A stretch of DNA of 18,771 bases from Bacteroidota bacterium (lineage in GTDB: Bacteria > Bacteroidota > Bacteroidia > Bacteroidales > CAJPTX01). The position numbers and the translations under genes were made by a program. Shown one piece after another: positions 7,068 through 14,177 of the stretch (the first letter of the stretch is position 1; every line of letters starts with the position of its first letter). The notes beneath the pieces were generated by a model. That model was given only the letters and a program-made list of their open reading frames with translations, did not search any database and had not been told where the DNA came from. Location of the stretch: positions 1 through 18,771 of the forward strand of contig PDRH01000042.1 in NCBI GenBank assembly GCA_002748015.1. Reading direction: 5' to 3'.

Positions 7068-8876
7068 CTAGATGGGCTTGGTGGCCTCCATCAGCCACTG
7101 GCGCTCGTGGTCGTCCTCGAGCAGGGGGAGGAGGGTGCCCAGGACGGTGGTGTGGTACTCATTGAGCCAGTCGATTTCCTCCTTGGTGAGCCACTCTTTG
7201 ATGATGGGGCGGGTATCGATGGGGCAGAGGGTTAGGGTCTCGAAGCGGTAGAAGGTGCCGAAGTCCGTCTTGCGGTCCTCGACGACTGCCGCTAGGTTCT
7301 CTATGCGTACCCCCGCCTTGCCGGGAATGTAGATGCCCGGCTCGATGGAGGTTATCATGCCCGGCTCGTAGGGGATGAGCGTGTTGCCCCGCACGTTCTT
7401 GCGCAGCTGGGCGGGGCCCTCGTGCACGTTCAGGTGCGAACCTACGCCGTGCCCCGTACCGTGGCCGTAGTCATAGCCCTTCTGCCACATGGCCCTGCGC
7501 GCCGGTACGTCGAGCTGGAGGCCAGTGGTGCCCTCGGGGAAGACGGTGGTCGATACGCCGATGGTGCCCTTGAGGACGAGGGTGTAGGCCTCGCGCTCCT
7601 CCTGGCTCAGGGGGCCGAGGGGTACGGTGCGGGTAATGTCCGTGGTGCCGCAATCGTACTGCGCTCCGCTGTCGAGCAGGAGTAGGCTCTTCTGCTCCAG
7701 GGTGGAGGCCGTTTCCGGCTCTGCCTCGTAGTGCACGATGGCCCCGTGGGGTCCGTAGCCGGCAATGGTAGAGAAGGAGAGCATGTCGAAGCCCTTCTGG
7801 GCCGCCCGCTCCGCCGTAAGCTTCTCGTCTACATTCACCTCGGTGAAGCCCCCCTGGGCTACGTAGCCCTCCAGGCGGCTGAAGAACCTAACGAGGGCCA
7901 CGCCATCGCGCCGCATGGCCTCCCTGAAGCCCTCTAGCTCCGCATCATTCTTGCGGGCCTTCATCATCTCCACAGGGGATTCGATGAAGGCGCTGGAAAG
8001 CGCATTGGCATGCGCCAGATTTACCACATTGAGCGTTATGCCGCTGGGCATGGCCACCACCCCGTCAGCCTGGGCAAAGATAAAGGCCAGGTCATCGTAG
8101 CCAGCCGTCTCCACGCCGCAGGAGGCTAGGTGAGACTTAACCCCATCGGTCAGCTGGGAGGGGTCGACGCAGAGGGTAGCTCCCCCCGTCAGGCCCACCA
8201 TGAGGTAGCTCATGAACACGGGGTTGTAGTCTATATCCGCCCCCCTGAGGTTGAGCAACCAGGCGATCTGCGCGAGGTCGGACACGAGGCAGTAGTCGGC
8301 CTTGGTGCTCTCGGCTACGCTGCTGCGCAGGGCCTCCAGCTTCTCCGCAGGGGCCATGCCGGCATACTCCATGGGCTGCACGGACAGAGGCCTACAGGGT
8401 AGAGATGGCCTATCCTTCCAAAGGGTCTTGAAGGGGTCGTCCATCACCATGAGGCTAGCCACATCGGACAGCTCAGCATCCAGGGCCTTGTACTCGTCCA
8501 CAGTGGTCAAAGCCCCAATAAGCGCCAGCTGGCACTCCTCGGGCTTTGCGCCGTTACGCTTAGCCTCGCTACGTAGCCATTCGCTCTGGCTGGGCGTGTC
8601 AGGCATGCCCTCCTTCATCAGCTTGAAGGGCGTACCGGCGAGCTGCTCTTCCCCCTGGAGGAAGTAGCGGGAGTCGGTCCATAGGGCGGCATCTGTAAGC
8701 GATACGATGGCCGTGCCGGCCGAACCCGTGAAGCCGGATATCCACTCGCGTATCATCCAGTGGTCGGCTATGTACTCCGAGCCATGCGGGTCGACGCACG
8801 GCACAATGATCGCATACGCACCCTGGGCCTTGAGCCATCCGCGCAGTTGCTCTACCCTCTCATCTATTCTGCTCAT
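7068..8876 (-). CDS. pepP: Xaa-Pro aminopeptidase (M24B, long APP1-type)
   Basis: A dinuclear-metal aminopeptidase that removes an N-terminal residue preceding proline; expected in the cytoplasm, as no signal peptide is seen. At 602 aa it matches the long three-domain form (two creatinase-like N-terminal domains, then the pita-bread catalytic domain), not the roughly 440-aa E. coli form. All five expected metal ligands are visible: D402 (LLLDSGAQY), D413 (GTTDITRT), H476 (GHGTGHGVGSH), E512 (SIEPGIY) and E526 (GVRIENL); H485 in NVHEGP also fits. The open frame extends to a TTG at 8918, but that overlaps the -7 promoter box, so I use the ATG at 8876 (MSRIDERVEQL). The hydroxyacid dehydrogenase gene lies upstream on the same strand with no terminator between, so read-through is possible. 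Confidence 0.95.
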   Translation of the reverse strand: MSRIDERVEQLRGWLKAQGAYAIIVPCVDPHGSEYIADHWMIREWISGFTGSAGTAIVSLTDAALWTDSRYFLQGEEQLAGTPFKLMKEGMPDTPSQSEWLRSEAKRNGAKPEECQLALIGALTTVDEYKALDAELSDVASLMVMDDPFKTLWKDRPSLPCRPLSVQPMEYAGMAPAEKLEALRSSVAESTKADYCLVSDLAQIAWLLNLRGADIDYNPVFMSYLMVGLTGGATLCVDPSQLTDGVKSHLASCGVETAGYDDLAFIFAQADGVVAMPSGITLNVVNLAHANALSSAFIESPVEMMKARKNDAELEGFREAMRRDGVALVRFFSRLEGYVAQGGFTEVNVDEKLTAERAAQKGFDMLSFSTIAGYGPHGAIVHYEAEPETASTLEQKSLLLLDSGAQYDCGTTDITRTVPLGPLSQEEREAYTLVLKGTIGVSTTVFPEGTTGLQLDVPARRAMWQKGYDYGHGTGHGVGSHLNVHEGPAQLRKNVRGNTLIPYEPGMITSIEPGIYIPGKAGVRIENLAAVVEDRKTDFGTFYRFETLTLCPIDTRPIIKEWLTKEEIDWLNEYHTTVLGTLLPLLEDDHERQWLMEATKPI

Positions 8877-8900
8877 CTTGCTATTACTTAAATTATCCTT

Positions 8901-8916
8901 GCCTACAAAGGTAGGC
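8901..8916 (-). promoter_or_regulatory. Promoter box inside a palindrome, peptidase gene
   Basis: TACCTTTG reads from 8913 to 8906 on the minus strand (TAnnTTTG), 29 bases before the ATG at 8876. The box is embedded in a perfect inverted repeat GCCTAC-AAAG-GTAGGC at 8901-8916. An operator overlapping the -7 region would allow repression, but no regulator is identified, and part of the symmetry could be chance. Confidence 0.5.
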
Positions 8917-8929
8917 AAAATCCAGAAAG

Positions 8930-9892
8930 CTAGACCACCCGGCTGATGGGACGGTCACCGTTGATGAATCCCAGGACGTTGCTAACGACCTCTATGGCAG
9001 TGGCCACCCGTCCCTCGTAGGTCTGTGAGCCGACGTGGGGGGTAATGACCACGTTATCCAGCTCGTATAGCTCCTGTAGGGGCATGTCGGCATGCTCGAA
9101 TACATCCAGCCCCGCACCGAATATGCGCTTCTCGCGGAGCGCCTCTACGAGGGCTGCCTCGTCGACTACTGGGCCACGGGCGGTATTGATGAGTATGGCA
9201 TCGGGCTTCATCATCTGGAATTCCTCCCGGCCGATATAGTGGTGGGTAGCCTCGGTAAGGGGGGTATGGAGAGAGATAACATCTGCCTGGCGGAGGATTT
9301 CCTCCTTGGTGGCGTAGACGATGCCCTCGCCGCGCTCCATCTCCGGGTTGAGGCGGTAGCGCTTATTGTATAGAACGTTCATACCGAAGGCGCGGCAGCG
9401 GGTGGCAACGGCCCGACCGATGTTCCCGTAGCCGAGGATGCCAACCGTGCGACCAGCGAGATCCACACCCATACGAAGAAGGCGACCCCTCTGCATACCC
9501 TCACGCTCGGCGCGCATGGCCCTGTCCTGCTCACTGACCCGGCGGGATACGTCGAGGAGGAGCGCCATGGCCAGCTCGGCGGTAGAGGTGATGACGGAGT
9601 CGGGGGCGTTGGTAACGGCAATGCCCAGCTCCTTGGCGCTGGCGATGTCGATGTTGTCGTAGCCAACGGCGTAGTTGGAGACGAGCTTGAGGTCCTTCCC
9701 GGCCTCGAGGAGCTGGCGGTCGACGATGACGCCGAAGGTGGCGCAGAGGACCTCGCAACCGGGTATGCGCTCGAGCATCTCGGCGGGGGTGAAGTCGCGC
9801 CCCTTTGGGGGAGCAATGACCTCGAAATGCTCGAAGAGCTGCTCGAAGCCGTGGTCTATCATATCGAAGCCTACCAGTACTTTCTTCTTCAT
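8930..9892 (-). CDS. D-isomer-specific 2-hydroxyacid dehydrogenase
   Basis: An NAD(P)H-dependent enzyme interconverting a 2-oxoacid and a D-2-hydroxyacid. It is 320 aa, a normal family length. The dinucleotide-binding motif GILGYGNIGRAVA is at 151-163. Of the catalytic triad, R239 (NTARGPVVDE) and H286 (TPHVGSQT) are present, 47 residues apart as usual. The usual Glu just before Pro in the DVFE.EP segment is not conserved: here the segment reads DVFEHADMP, leaving D269 or E266 as the nearest acids. The substrate cannot be told; glyoxylate/hydroxypyruvate reductase-like or D-lactate dehydrogenase-like activities are candidates. The open frame runs to a TTG at 9955 across the promoter box, so the ATG at 9892 (MKKKVLVGFD) is preferred. 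Confidence 0.92.
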   Translation of the reverse strand: MKKKVLVGFDMIDHGFEQLFEHFEVIAPPKGRDFTPAEMLERIPGCEVLCATFGVIVDRQLLEAGKDLKLVSNYAVGYDNIDIASAKELGIAVTNAPDSVITSTAELAMALLLDVSRRVSEQDRAMRAEREGMQRGRLLRMGVDLAGRTVGILGYGNIGRAVATRCRAFGMNVLYNKRYRLNPEMERGEGIVYATKEEILRQADVISLHTPLTEATHHYIGREEFQMMKPDAILINTARGPVVDEAALVEALREKRIFGAGLDVFEHADMPLQELYELDNVVITPHVGSQTYEGRVATAIEVVSNVLGFINGDRPISRVV

Positions 9893-9944
9893 GGTACTAT
9901 TCCTTGCATTGTGCCACAGGGGTGGCAGTGAGTATCTATGGGGG

Positions 9945-9952
9945 CAAATGTA
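9945..9952 (-). promoter_or_regulatory. Putative -7 promoter box for the dehydrogenase gene
   Basis: TACATTTG reads from 9952 to 9945 on the minus strand, 52 bases before the ATG at 9892, and is followed by CCCCCAT as at the WGR-like gene. The position argues against the TTG start at 9955. No -33 element was found. Confidence 0.55.
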
Positions 9953-9974
9953 CAAAAAAGGCGAAGGGATGGCG

Positions 9975-10025
9975 AAAAAATCCCCCGTCCCCTTTCGGCG
10001 TCCTCGTGCCTACCAGGGGCGGGGG
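9975..10025 (-). terminator. Intrinsic terminator of the SUMF lipoprotein gene
   Basis: Read on the minus strand, CCCCCGCCCCT (10025-10015) pairs with AGGGGACGGGGG (9993-9982), with a single bulged A, and is followed by ATTTTTT (9981-9975). The hairpin begins 30 bases after the stop at 10055 and ends just upstream of the dehydrogenase promoter, insulating the two genes. Confidence 0.8.
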
Positions 10026-10054
10026 GCTAGTATACCCATGAATAGCCCTGCGGA

Positions 10055-11008
10055 CTAGGGGGCTACCAGGCGGAAGCCTATATAGGCGCTCTTAAGTCCA
10101 GAGGCGCTGCTTTTCCGAGCCGCGCTACGGCAGATCTTCTCCTTGCTGACAAAGCTGCCACCACGTATTACGGGGAAACCTGGCGTACTACCTCCCGTCG
10201 GGTTCACAAGGGTGCCCTTACGGTGGCACTCCTTGTAGTATTCGCTATCATACGAATCTGTGCACCACTCGCTGACGTTGCCATGCATGTCGTATAGGCC
10301 CAGGGCGTTCTTTTTGTACTGGCCTACGGGACGCGGGATTGCGCTACCCACGATATCCTGGGCGAACCAGGCATAGTCCGTCAAATTGGCCTTGGTTATC
10401 TGCGTAGCATCCTCACCCATACCGTAGGGCTCGGTGCTACCGGCACGGCAGGCATACTCCCACTGGGCCTCCGTCGGGAGGGTAACGCCGTGGCCTACCC
10501 ACTCGCAGAAGGCCTTCGCATCGGTCTGCTTTACGCACGATACGGGCATACTGCTCGCCTGGGCCGCAGGGGTAGGATTGGAGCTGTCCGGCCCGCTGTT
10601 CTTGTGCGGGCTATCAGCGGGCAGGGAGGACAGGAACTGCCTGTACTGGGCATTCGTCACCTCCGTTGCGCTCATCCAGAAGCCCGATACCTTGACCCTA
10701 TGCTGGGGCTTCTCGTCAACATTCGCATCGGGATCGCTGTCGGGGCTACCCATCAGGAACTCGCCACCCTCAACCCTCACCCACTCGATGCCTAGAGCTG
10801 GGTCGGTCTCCGGCTTCGGGCCTGGGTTAACGCTAAAGCTAGCGGAGCTACTACCGCCAGCTGGCTTCTGGCCGTCCCCCTCTGGCTGGCCATCGGCCTG
10901 TGAGGTCTCACTACCCTCGCTATCCTTTTCGCAAGCTGGCAGCAGGGCCACCACACCGAGGGACAGCGAAACCAAGAGTCCCATTGTCACCCATCTCTTG
11001 TATACCAT
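10055..11008 (-). CDS. SUMF1/FGE-domain lipoprotein
   Basis: A predicted lipoprotein of 317 aa. The N-terminus has basic residues, a hydrophobic stretch and a lipobox ending LLPAC (Cys26), followed by an acidic EKDSEG segment and a long Ser/Gly/Pro-rich linker to about residue 70. The rest is a formylglycine-generating-enzyme-like fold: GGEFLMGSP (81-89), VTNAQYRQFL, LPTEAQWEYACRAG (177-190), GLYDMHGNVSEWC (237-249), VIRGGSF (280-286) and IGFRLV at the end. Of the two active-site cysteines of true FGEs, the second position is C293 but the first is Ser or Val, so a sulfatase-activating role is unlikely. Related lipoproteins (GldJ/GldK) serve gliding and type IX secretion, but nothing here ties it to that system. 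The frame stays open to an ATG at 11134, but the signal peptide and promoter favour 11008. Confidence 0.92.
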   Translation of the reverse strand: MVYKRWVTMGLLVSLSLGVVALLPACEKDSEGSETSQADGQPEGDGQKPAGGSSSASFSVNPGPKPETDPALGIEWVRVEGGEFLMGSPDSDPDANVDEKPQHRVKVSGFWMSATEVTNAQYRQFLSSLPADSPHKNSGPDSSNPTPAAQASSMPVSCVKQTDAKAFCEWVGHGVTLPTEAQWEYACRAGSTEPYGMGEDATQITKANLTDYAWFAQDIVGSAIPRPVGQYKKNALGLYDMHGNVSEWCTDSYDSEYYKECHRKGTLVNPTGGSTPGFPVIRGGSFVSKEKICRSAARKSSASGLKSAYIGFRLVAP

Positions 11009-11049
11009 AACGTATCTAGTTTTAGCTAGTGGCAATAGCACCACCAGCA

Positions 11050-11057
11050 CAAAGATA
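11050..11057 (-). promoter_or_regulatory. Putative -7 promoter box for the SUMF lipoprotein gene
   Basis: TATCTTTG reads from 11057 to 11050 on the minus strand, 41 bases before the chosen ATG at 11008 and downstream of the alternative ATG at 11134. It is followed by TGCTG, as at the left-edge promoter. Confidence 0.5.
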
Positions 11058-11530
11058 CAACTTTCTACAAAAAGAAGAAGGTAGGGCATTAGAGAATGCA
11101 GAAGCAAATAGGTGGTGTTCAAATGCTCGTACATGTAGCAAAAGCACTAGGACGAACTCAACAAGCTGTACGACTACCGCCATAACGCTTGCAGAATGGG
11201 AGAATTTACCTACCTTCGTGGTCGGAATGGTGCGAATGGTCTCCGTAACCACTCCCCTAAGAACGAGAGAGTACAGATGGTATACTATACCCTAGAAGCA
11301 GATTACAGCCCGCTAGCAGGTGGGTCTAGCCAGTCGGTTCTGCCGAACCGTCTGCCTCTGCATGCTCTCTGCGCGTATATGCATTTTGGCGACGTGGAAG
11401 CGGCCGATATGCCTATGTATATGCGTGCGTCCATGCGCTTGCCATAGCCCATGGACGTTAAACTCTCCCAGTACATACATTTCCCGTATTAAGCAGGATT
11501 CCGAGGGGATCCAACATCTAGTGGAGCATT
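11058..11530. other. Gene-free divergent intergenic region with palindromes
   Basis: This part of the 655-base gap between the lipoprotein and antiporter genes holds no gene I can support. Visible structures are GGTATA-C-TATACC at 11279-11291, a 6-bp hairpin CGGTTC-TGCC-GAACCG at 11335-11350, and an 8-bp perfect hairpin CGTCCATG / CATGGACG at 11428-11435 and 11450-11457. Plus-strand open frames of 70-88 codons cross it but encode nothing recognisable. I see no tRNA or known RNA motif. A small RNA gene or multi-site regulatory region is possible. Confidence 0.5.
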
Positions 11531-11540
11531 AGCATGCCCT

Positions 11541-11604
11541 GGCGGCGTGCAGCCGCTCCTGGTCTTTGTGCGTCGCCCCGTGGGAACGTACCGGGGGTTT
11601 GCAC
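11541..11604 (+). promoter_or_regulatory. Structured candidate leader upstream of the antiporter
   Basis: Two successive hairpins lie 60-120 bases before the antiporter ATG. The first is GCGGC-GTGCA-GCCGC at 11542-11556. The second is GTGC (11568-11571) with GCAC (11601-11604), closing a symmetric 4x4 internal loop over CCCCG (11576-11580) with CGGGG (11592-11596). No known riboswitch consensus is recognised. It may be a cis-regulatory leader or attenuator; I could not locate a TAnnTTTG box, so it is unproven that this segment is transcribed with the gene. Confidence 0.35.
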
Positions 11605-11663
11605 GCAACTATTTCAAGTATTGAGGTTAGTTTAGAAGTAGCAGATTTAGCAGTATAAGCGTA

Positions 11664-13007
11664 ATGGAACAGATAAAGCCCAGGGGCTGGGCATTAATTC
11701 CCTTTATTGTTTTCGTAGTAGCCTACCTAGGCATAGGCATAACACTCGTGATGCAGGGCGACCCGATGGGTTTCTACGGGTTTAAGGGGCCCATAGCCGT
11801 ATTCTTCGGCATCGTCGTGGCGTTCGCTATGCTCAAGGGAACGATTAACGAGAAATTCGAGACCTTCGTCAGGGGTTGCGGAGATTCGAACATCATCACC
11901 ATGTGCCTCATCTACCTCCTGGCCGGGGCGTTCTCCGTGGTCTCGAAGCAGATGGGGGGCGTGGAGTCCACGGTAAACCTCGGGCTAAGCATCATCCCTG
12001 CGAACTACCTAGCAGCGGGGCTCTTCGTCATATGCGCCTTCCTCTCGCTGGCGACAGGGACGAGCGTGGGGACGATAGCCGCCATAGGACCAGTAGCCGT
12101 TGGGCTGGCCGAGAGCGGCGGGGTAAGCCTCCCCTTGATGGTCGCAACGCTGATCGGCGGAGCGATGTTCGGGGACAACCTGTCAATTATCTCCGACACA
12201 ACGATAGCAGCCACGCGTACCCAGGGGGTGGAGATGCGCGACAAATTCCGGGTGAACCTGGCGCTGGCAATCCCGACGGCCCTAATTACGGTGATCCTAC
12301 TCCTGATCTTCGGTAGGCCCGATGGGGAGGCCGTGGTTACAGCCGGAGACTTCGACCTTCTCCGCGTACTACCCTATATCTTCGTGCTGGGGGCCGCCGT
12401 GGCTGGCATGAACGTGCTACTGGTACTCCTCGGGGGGATAGTACTCTCGGGTACAATCGGCATAGCGCAGGGGACATTCGATGCGCTGGAGTGGTCCAAC
12501 TACGCCTACGATGGCTTCAGCGGGATGTTTGAAATCTTCCTCCTGTCTATGCTCACGGGTGGCCTGGCGCAGCTAGTGAGCGCTGCCGGGGGGATGGCGT
12601 GGCTTCTGCAACGTATTCAGAGCCTGGCCAGCAATCGTAGATCCGCCGAGCTGGGGATAGGTCTGCTGGCCCTGGTGAGCGATGCAGCCACGGCCAACAA
12701 TACGGTAGCCATCATTATAGATGGCCCCATAGCACGTGGAATGTGCGAGGAGTTCCGCGTAGACCCCAGACGTTCTGCCGCACTGCTCGATACTTTCACC
12801 TGCGTAATGCAGGGTATAATCCCCTACGGGGCGCAGGTTCTCATCGCCTGCTCCTTTACTGCAGGGATGGTCAACCCCGTTTCTCTCCTGCCACTATCCT
12901 GGTATCCGCTGGGGCTGGCCGGCATACTGCTAATATCCATCTGGGCGGGGTATGAAGGACGCTACATCCGTCGCCACCCATGGAAATGGAGCGACCAAGA
13001 GGGATAA
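11664..13007 (+). CDS. NhaC-family Na+/H+ antiporter-type transporter
   Basis: An inner-membrane secondary transporter of 447 aa with about 10-12 hydrophobic helices. Family marks are LATGTSVGTIAAIGP near 129-143 and GAMFGDNLSIISDTTIAATR near 166-185, typical of NhaC/ion-transporter superfamily members, plus a related second half (SDAATANNTVAIIIDGP). NhaC exchanges cytoplasmic Na+ for H+; close relatives move organic acids or amino acids instead, so the substrate is not certain. The ATG at 11664 has no Shine-Dalgarno match, as is common in Bacteroidota. The gene is divergent from the lipoprotein gene and is followed by a hairpin at 13016-13052, so it is probably monocistronic. The long structured upstream region may regulate it. 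Confidence 0.88.
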   Translation: MEQIKPRGWALIPFIVFVVAYLGIGITLVMQGDPMGFYGFKGPIAVFFGIVVAFAMLKGTINEKFETFVRGCGDSNIITMCLIYLLAGAFSVVSKQMGGVESTVNLGLSIIPANYLAAGLFVICAFLSLATGTSVGTIAAIGPVAVGLAESGGVSLPLMVATLIGGAMFGDNLSIISDTTIAATRTQGVEMRDKFRVNLALAIPTALITVILLLIFGRPDGEAVVTAGDFDLLRVLPYIFVLGAAVAGMNVLLVLLGGIVLSGTIGIAQGTFDALEWSNYAYDGFSGMFEIFLLSMLTGGLAQLVSAAGGMAWLLQRIQSLASNRRSAELGIGLLALVSDAATANNTVAIIIDGPIARGMCEEFRVDPRRSAALLDTFTCVMQGIIPYGAQVLIACSFTAGMVNPVSLLPLSWYPLGLAGILLISIWAGYEGRYIRRHPWKWSDQEG

Positions 13008-13015
13008 GCCTATTT

Positions 13016-13052
13016 CTCCCCGGGGGTGGTGAGCAATGCCACTCCCCGGGAG
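13016..13052 (+). terminator. Hairpin terminator after the antiporter gene
   Basis: Bases 13016-13029 pair with 13039-13052 over 14 positions, with one C/C mismatch and one G-T pair, around a 9-base loop. It starts 8 bases after the TAA stop. The sequence after it is AT-rich (ATTATATAG) rather than a clean T-run, so termination efficiency is uncertain. Confidence 0.65.
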
Positions 13053-13107
13053 ATTATATAGCTGGCGACCTACATCAAGTAGGAAATCTGAAGAAGGGGA
13101 AAATGCT

Positions 13108-13137
13108 TATCTTTGCGGGTATACTTTGCCAAGGAGG
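13108..13137 (+). promoter_or_regulatory. Promoter box and strong RBS that set the mscS start
   Basis: TATCTTTG at 13108-13115 matches TAnnTTTG, and AAGGAGG at 13131-13137 is a full Shine-Dalgarno site five bases before GTG at 13143. A TTG at 13113 lies inside the -7 box and would precede the transcription start, so GTG 13143 is the likely initiation codon. A consensus Shine-Dalgarno is rare in this window. Confidence 0.7.
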
Positions 13138-13142
13138 ATATC

Positions 13143-14177
13143 GTGCTAGGGATACTACAGAACAATAGGGAAATAAGCTTTCTCGCCGCGCTGGTACTTG
13201 GAGTGGTGCTAGGCATCTTTGCAATCCGACCGCTGCTACAAGCCACCAGCCGCAAGGCGCGCAAGAAGCGATATCCCCACCTGGCCATCTTCTTCAGCAC
13301 GATGCGCAGGGCCAGCGAGGTGCTGGGGGCCACCTTCCTGCTGAACATGCTACACTTCCAGCCGATAGACCTGGGCTTCGACGAGAACTTCGGGGTTACA
13401 ATCAGCGTGATTAATACGCTGGTGATAACCTTCTGCATTGGGGAATTCCTCATCTACATCTACGAGAAGTACACGGCACGACGGGTGGATAGCAAGGTCT
13501 CGACCCTGTTCCATATCATTATCCGCCTGCTCGTATACTCTGCGGGTATCCTAGTGGCCTCGTCCATCGTCGACTACGACATCAAGGCCATGCTGACAGC
13601 GCTGGGGGTCGGTGGTCTGGCCATCGCCCTCGCCTTGCAGGAAACGCTCAGTAACCTCTTTGCGGGCTTGCAGATACTGGCCTCTAAGCAGCTTAAGCCC
13701 GGAGACTACGTGCGGGTGGACGATAGGGTCGAAGGCTACGTGATTGACATCAACTGGCGGAATACGACGCTACGCACCCTCCTCGAGAACGTAATCATCG
13801 TATCAAATACCCAGCTCTCGCAGTCCATTACGACCAACTACTTCACGCTGCAGAAAAACCTCTACTTCAAGATTGCCGTAGGGGTGCACTACGATAGCGA
13901 CCTGGAGCATGTGGAGCGGGTAACGCTGGAGGTGGCCAAAGAGGTGCTGGGTCGCTTCCCTGATGTGCCGAAGGATTTCCAGCCGAAGGTGCGCTACAAC
14001 GAGTTCGCCGACAGCAGTATCAACTTTGACGTATGGATGGCCACCGATCTCTACGAGAACAAGATGATAATCCAGCACCACTTCATCAAGGCGCTGCACA
14101 AGCGGTACAACGAGGAGGGGATAGTAATCCCGTTCCCGATACGCTCCATCTACATAGAGAAGGGGGGGGAGGAGTAG
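13143..14177 (+). CDS. mscS: MscS-family mechanosensitive channel
   Basis: A small-conductance mechanosensitive channel of the inner membrane that releases solutes upon hypo-osmotic shock. With the GTG start it has 344 aa. Hydrophobic helices lie at about 11-32, 84-107 and 122-143. The pore-lining TM3 is at about 150-180, with the family signature GVGGLAIALALQETLSNLFAG. It is followed by the beta domain (LKPGDYVRV at 184-192, VIDINWRNT) and the cytoplasmic alpha/beta vestibule ending IPFPIRSIYI. It has its own promoter and ends with TAG directly abutting the ATG of the methyltransferase gene, so the two are almost certainly co-transcribed and translationally coupled. Nothing is truncated. The prefix helices make it slightly longer than the 286-aa E. 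coli MscS. Confidence 0.93.
   Translation: MLGILQNNREISFLAALVLGVVLGIFAIRPLLQATSRKARKKRYPHLAIFFSTMRRASEVLGATFLLNMLHFQPIDLGFDENFGVTISVINTLVITFCIGEFLIYIYEKYTARRVDSKVSTLFHIIIRLLVYSAGILVASSIVDYDIKAMLTALGVGGLAIALALQETLSNLFAGLQILASKQLKPGDYVRVDDRVEGYVIDINWRNTTLRTLLENVIIVSNTQLSQSITTNYFTLQKNLYFKIAVGVHYDSDLEHVERVTLEVAKEVLGRFPDVPKDFQPKVRYNEFADSSINFDVWMATDLYENKMIIQHHFIKALHKRYNEEGIVIPFPIRSIYIEKGGEE

Noticed and set aside
8877..8918. Upstream TTG start for the peptidase
   Set aside because: It overlaps the TACCTTTG promoter box; the ATG at 8876 gives the usual family N-terminus.
9893..9955. Upstream TTG start for the hydroxyacid dehydrogenase
   Set aside because: The added 21 residues would be encoded by the promoter box and leader; the ATG at 9892 begins directly with the first strand of the fold.
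11009..11134. ATG at 11134 as start of the SUMF lipoprotein
   Set aside because: The extra 42 residues would add hydrophobic stretches ahead of a perfect lipoprotein signal, and a promoter box lies between the two starts.
11196..11532. Plus-strand frames of 70 and 83 codons in the divergent spacer
   Set aside because: No motif, no promoter or ribosome site, and they overlap each other and several hairpins.
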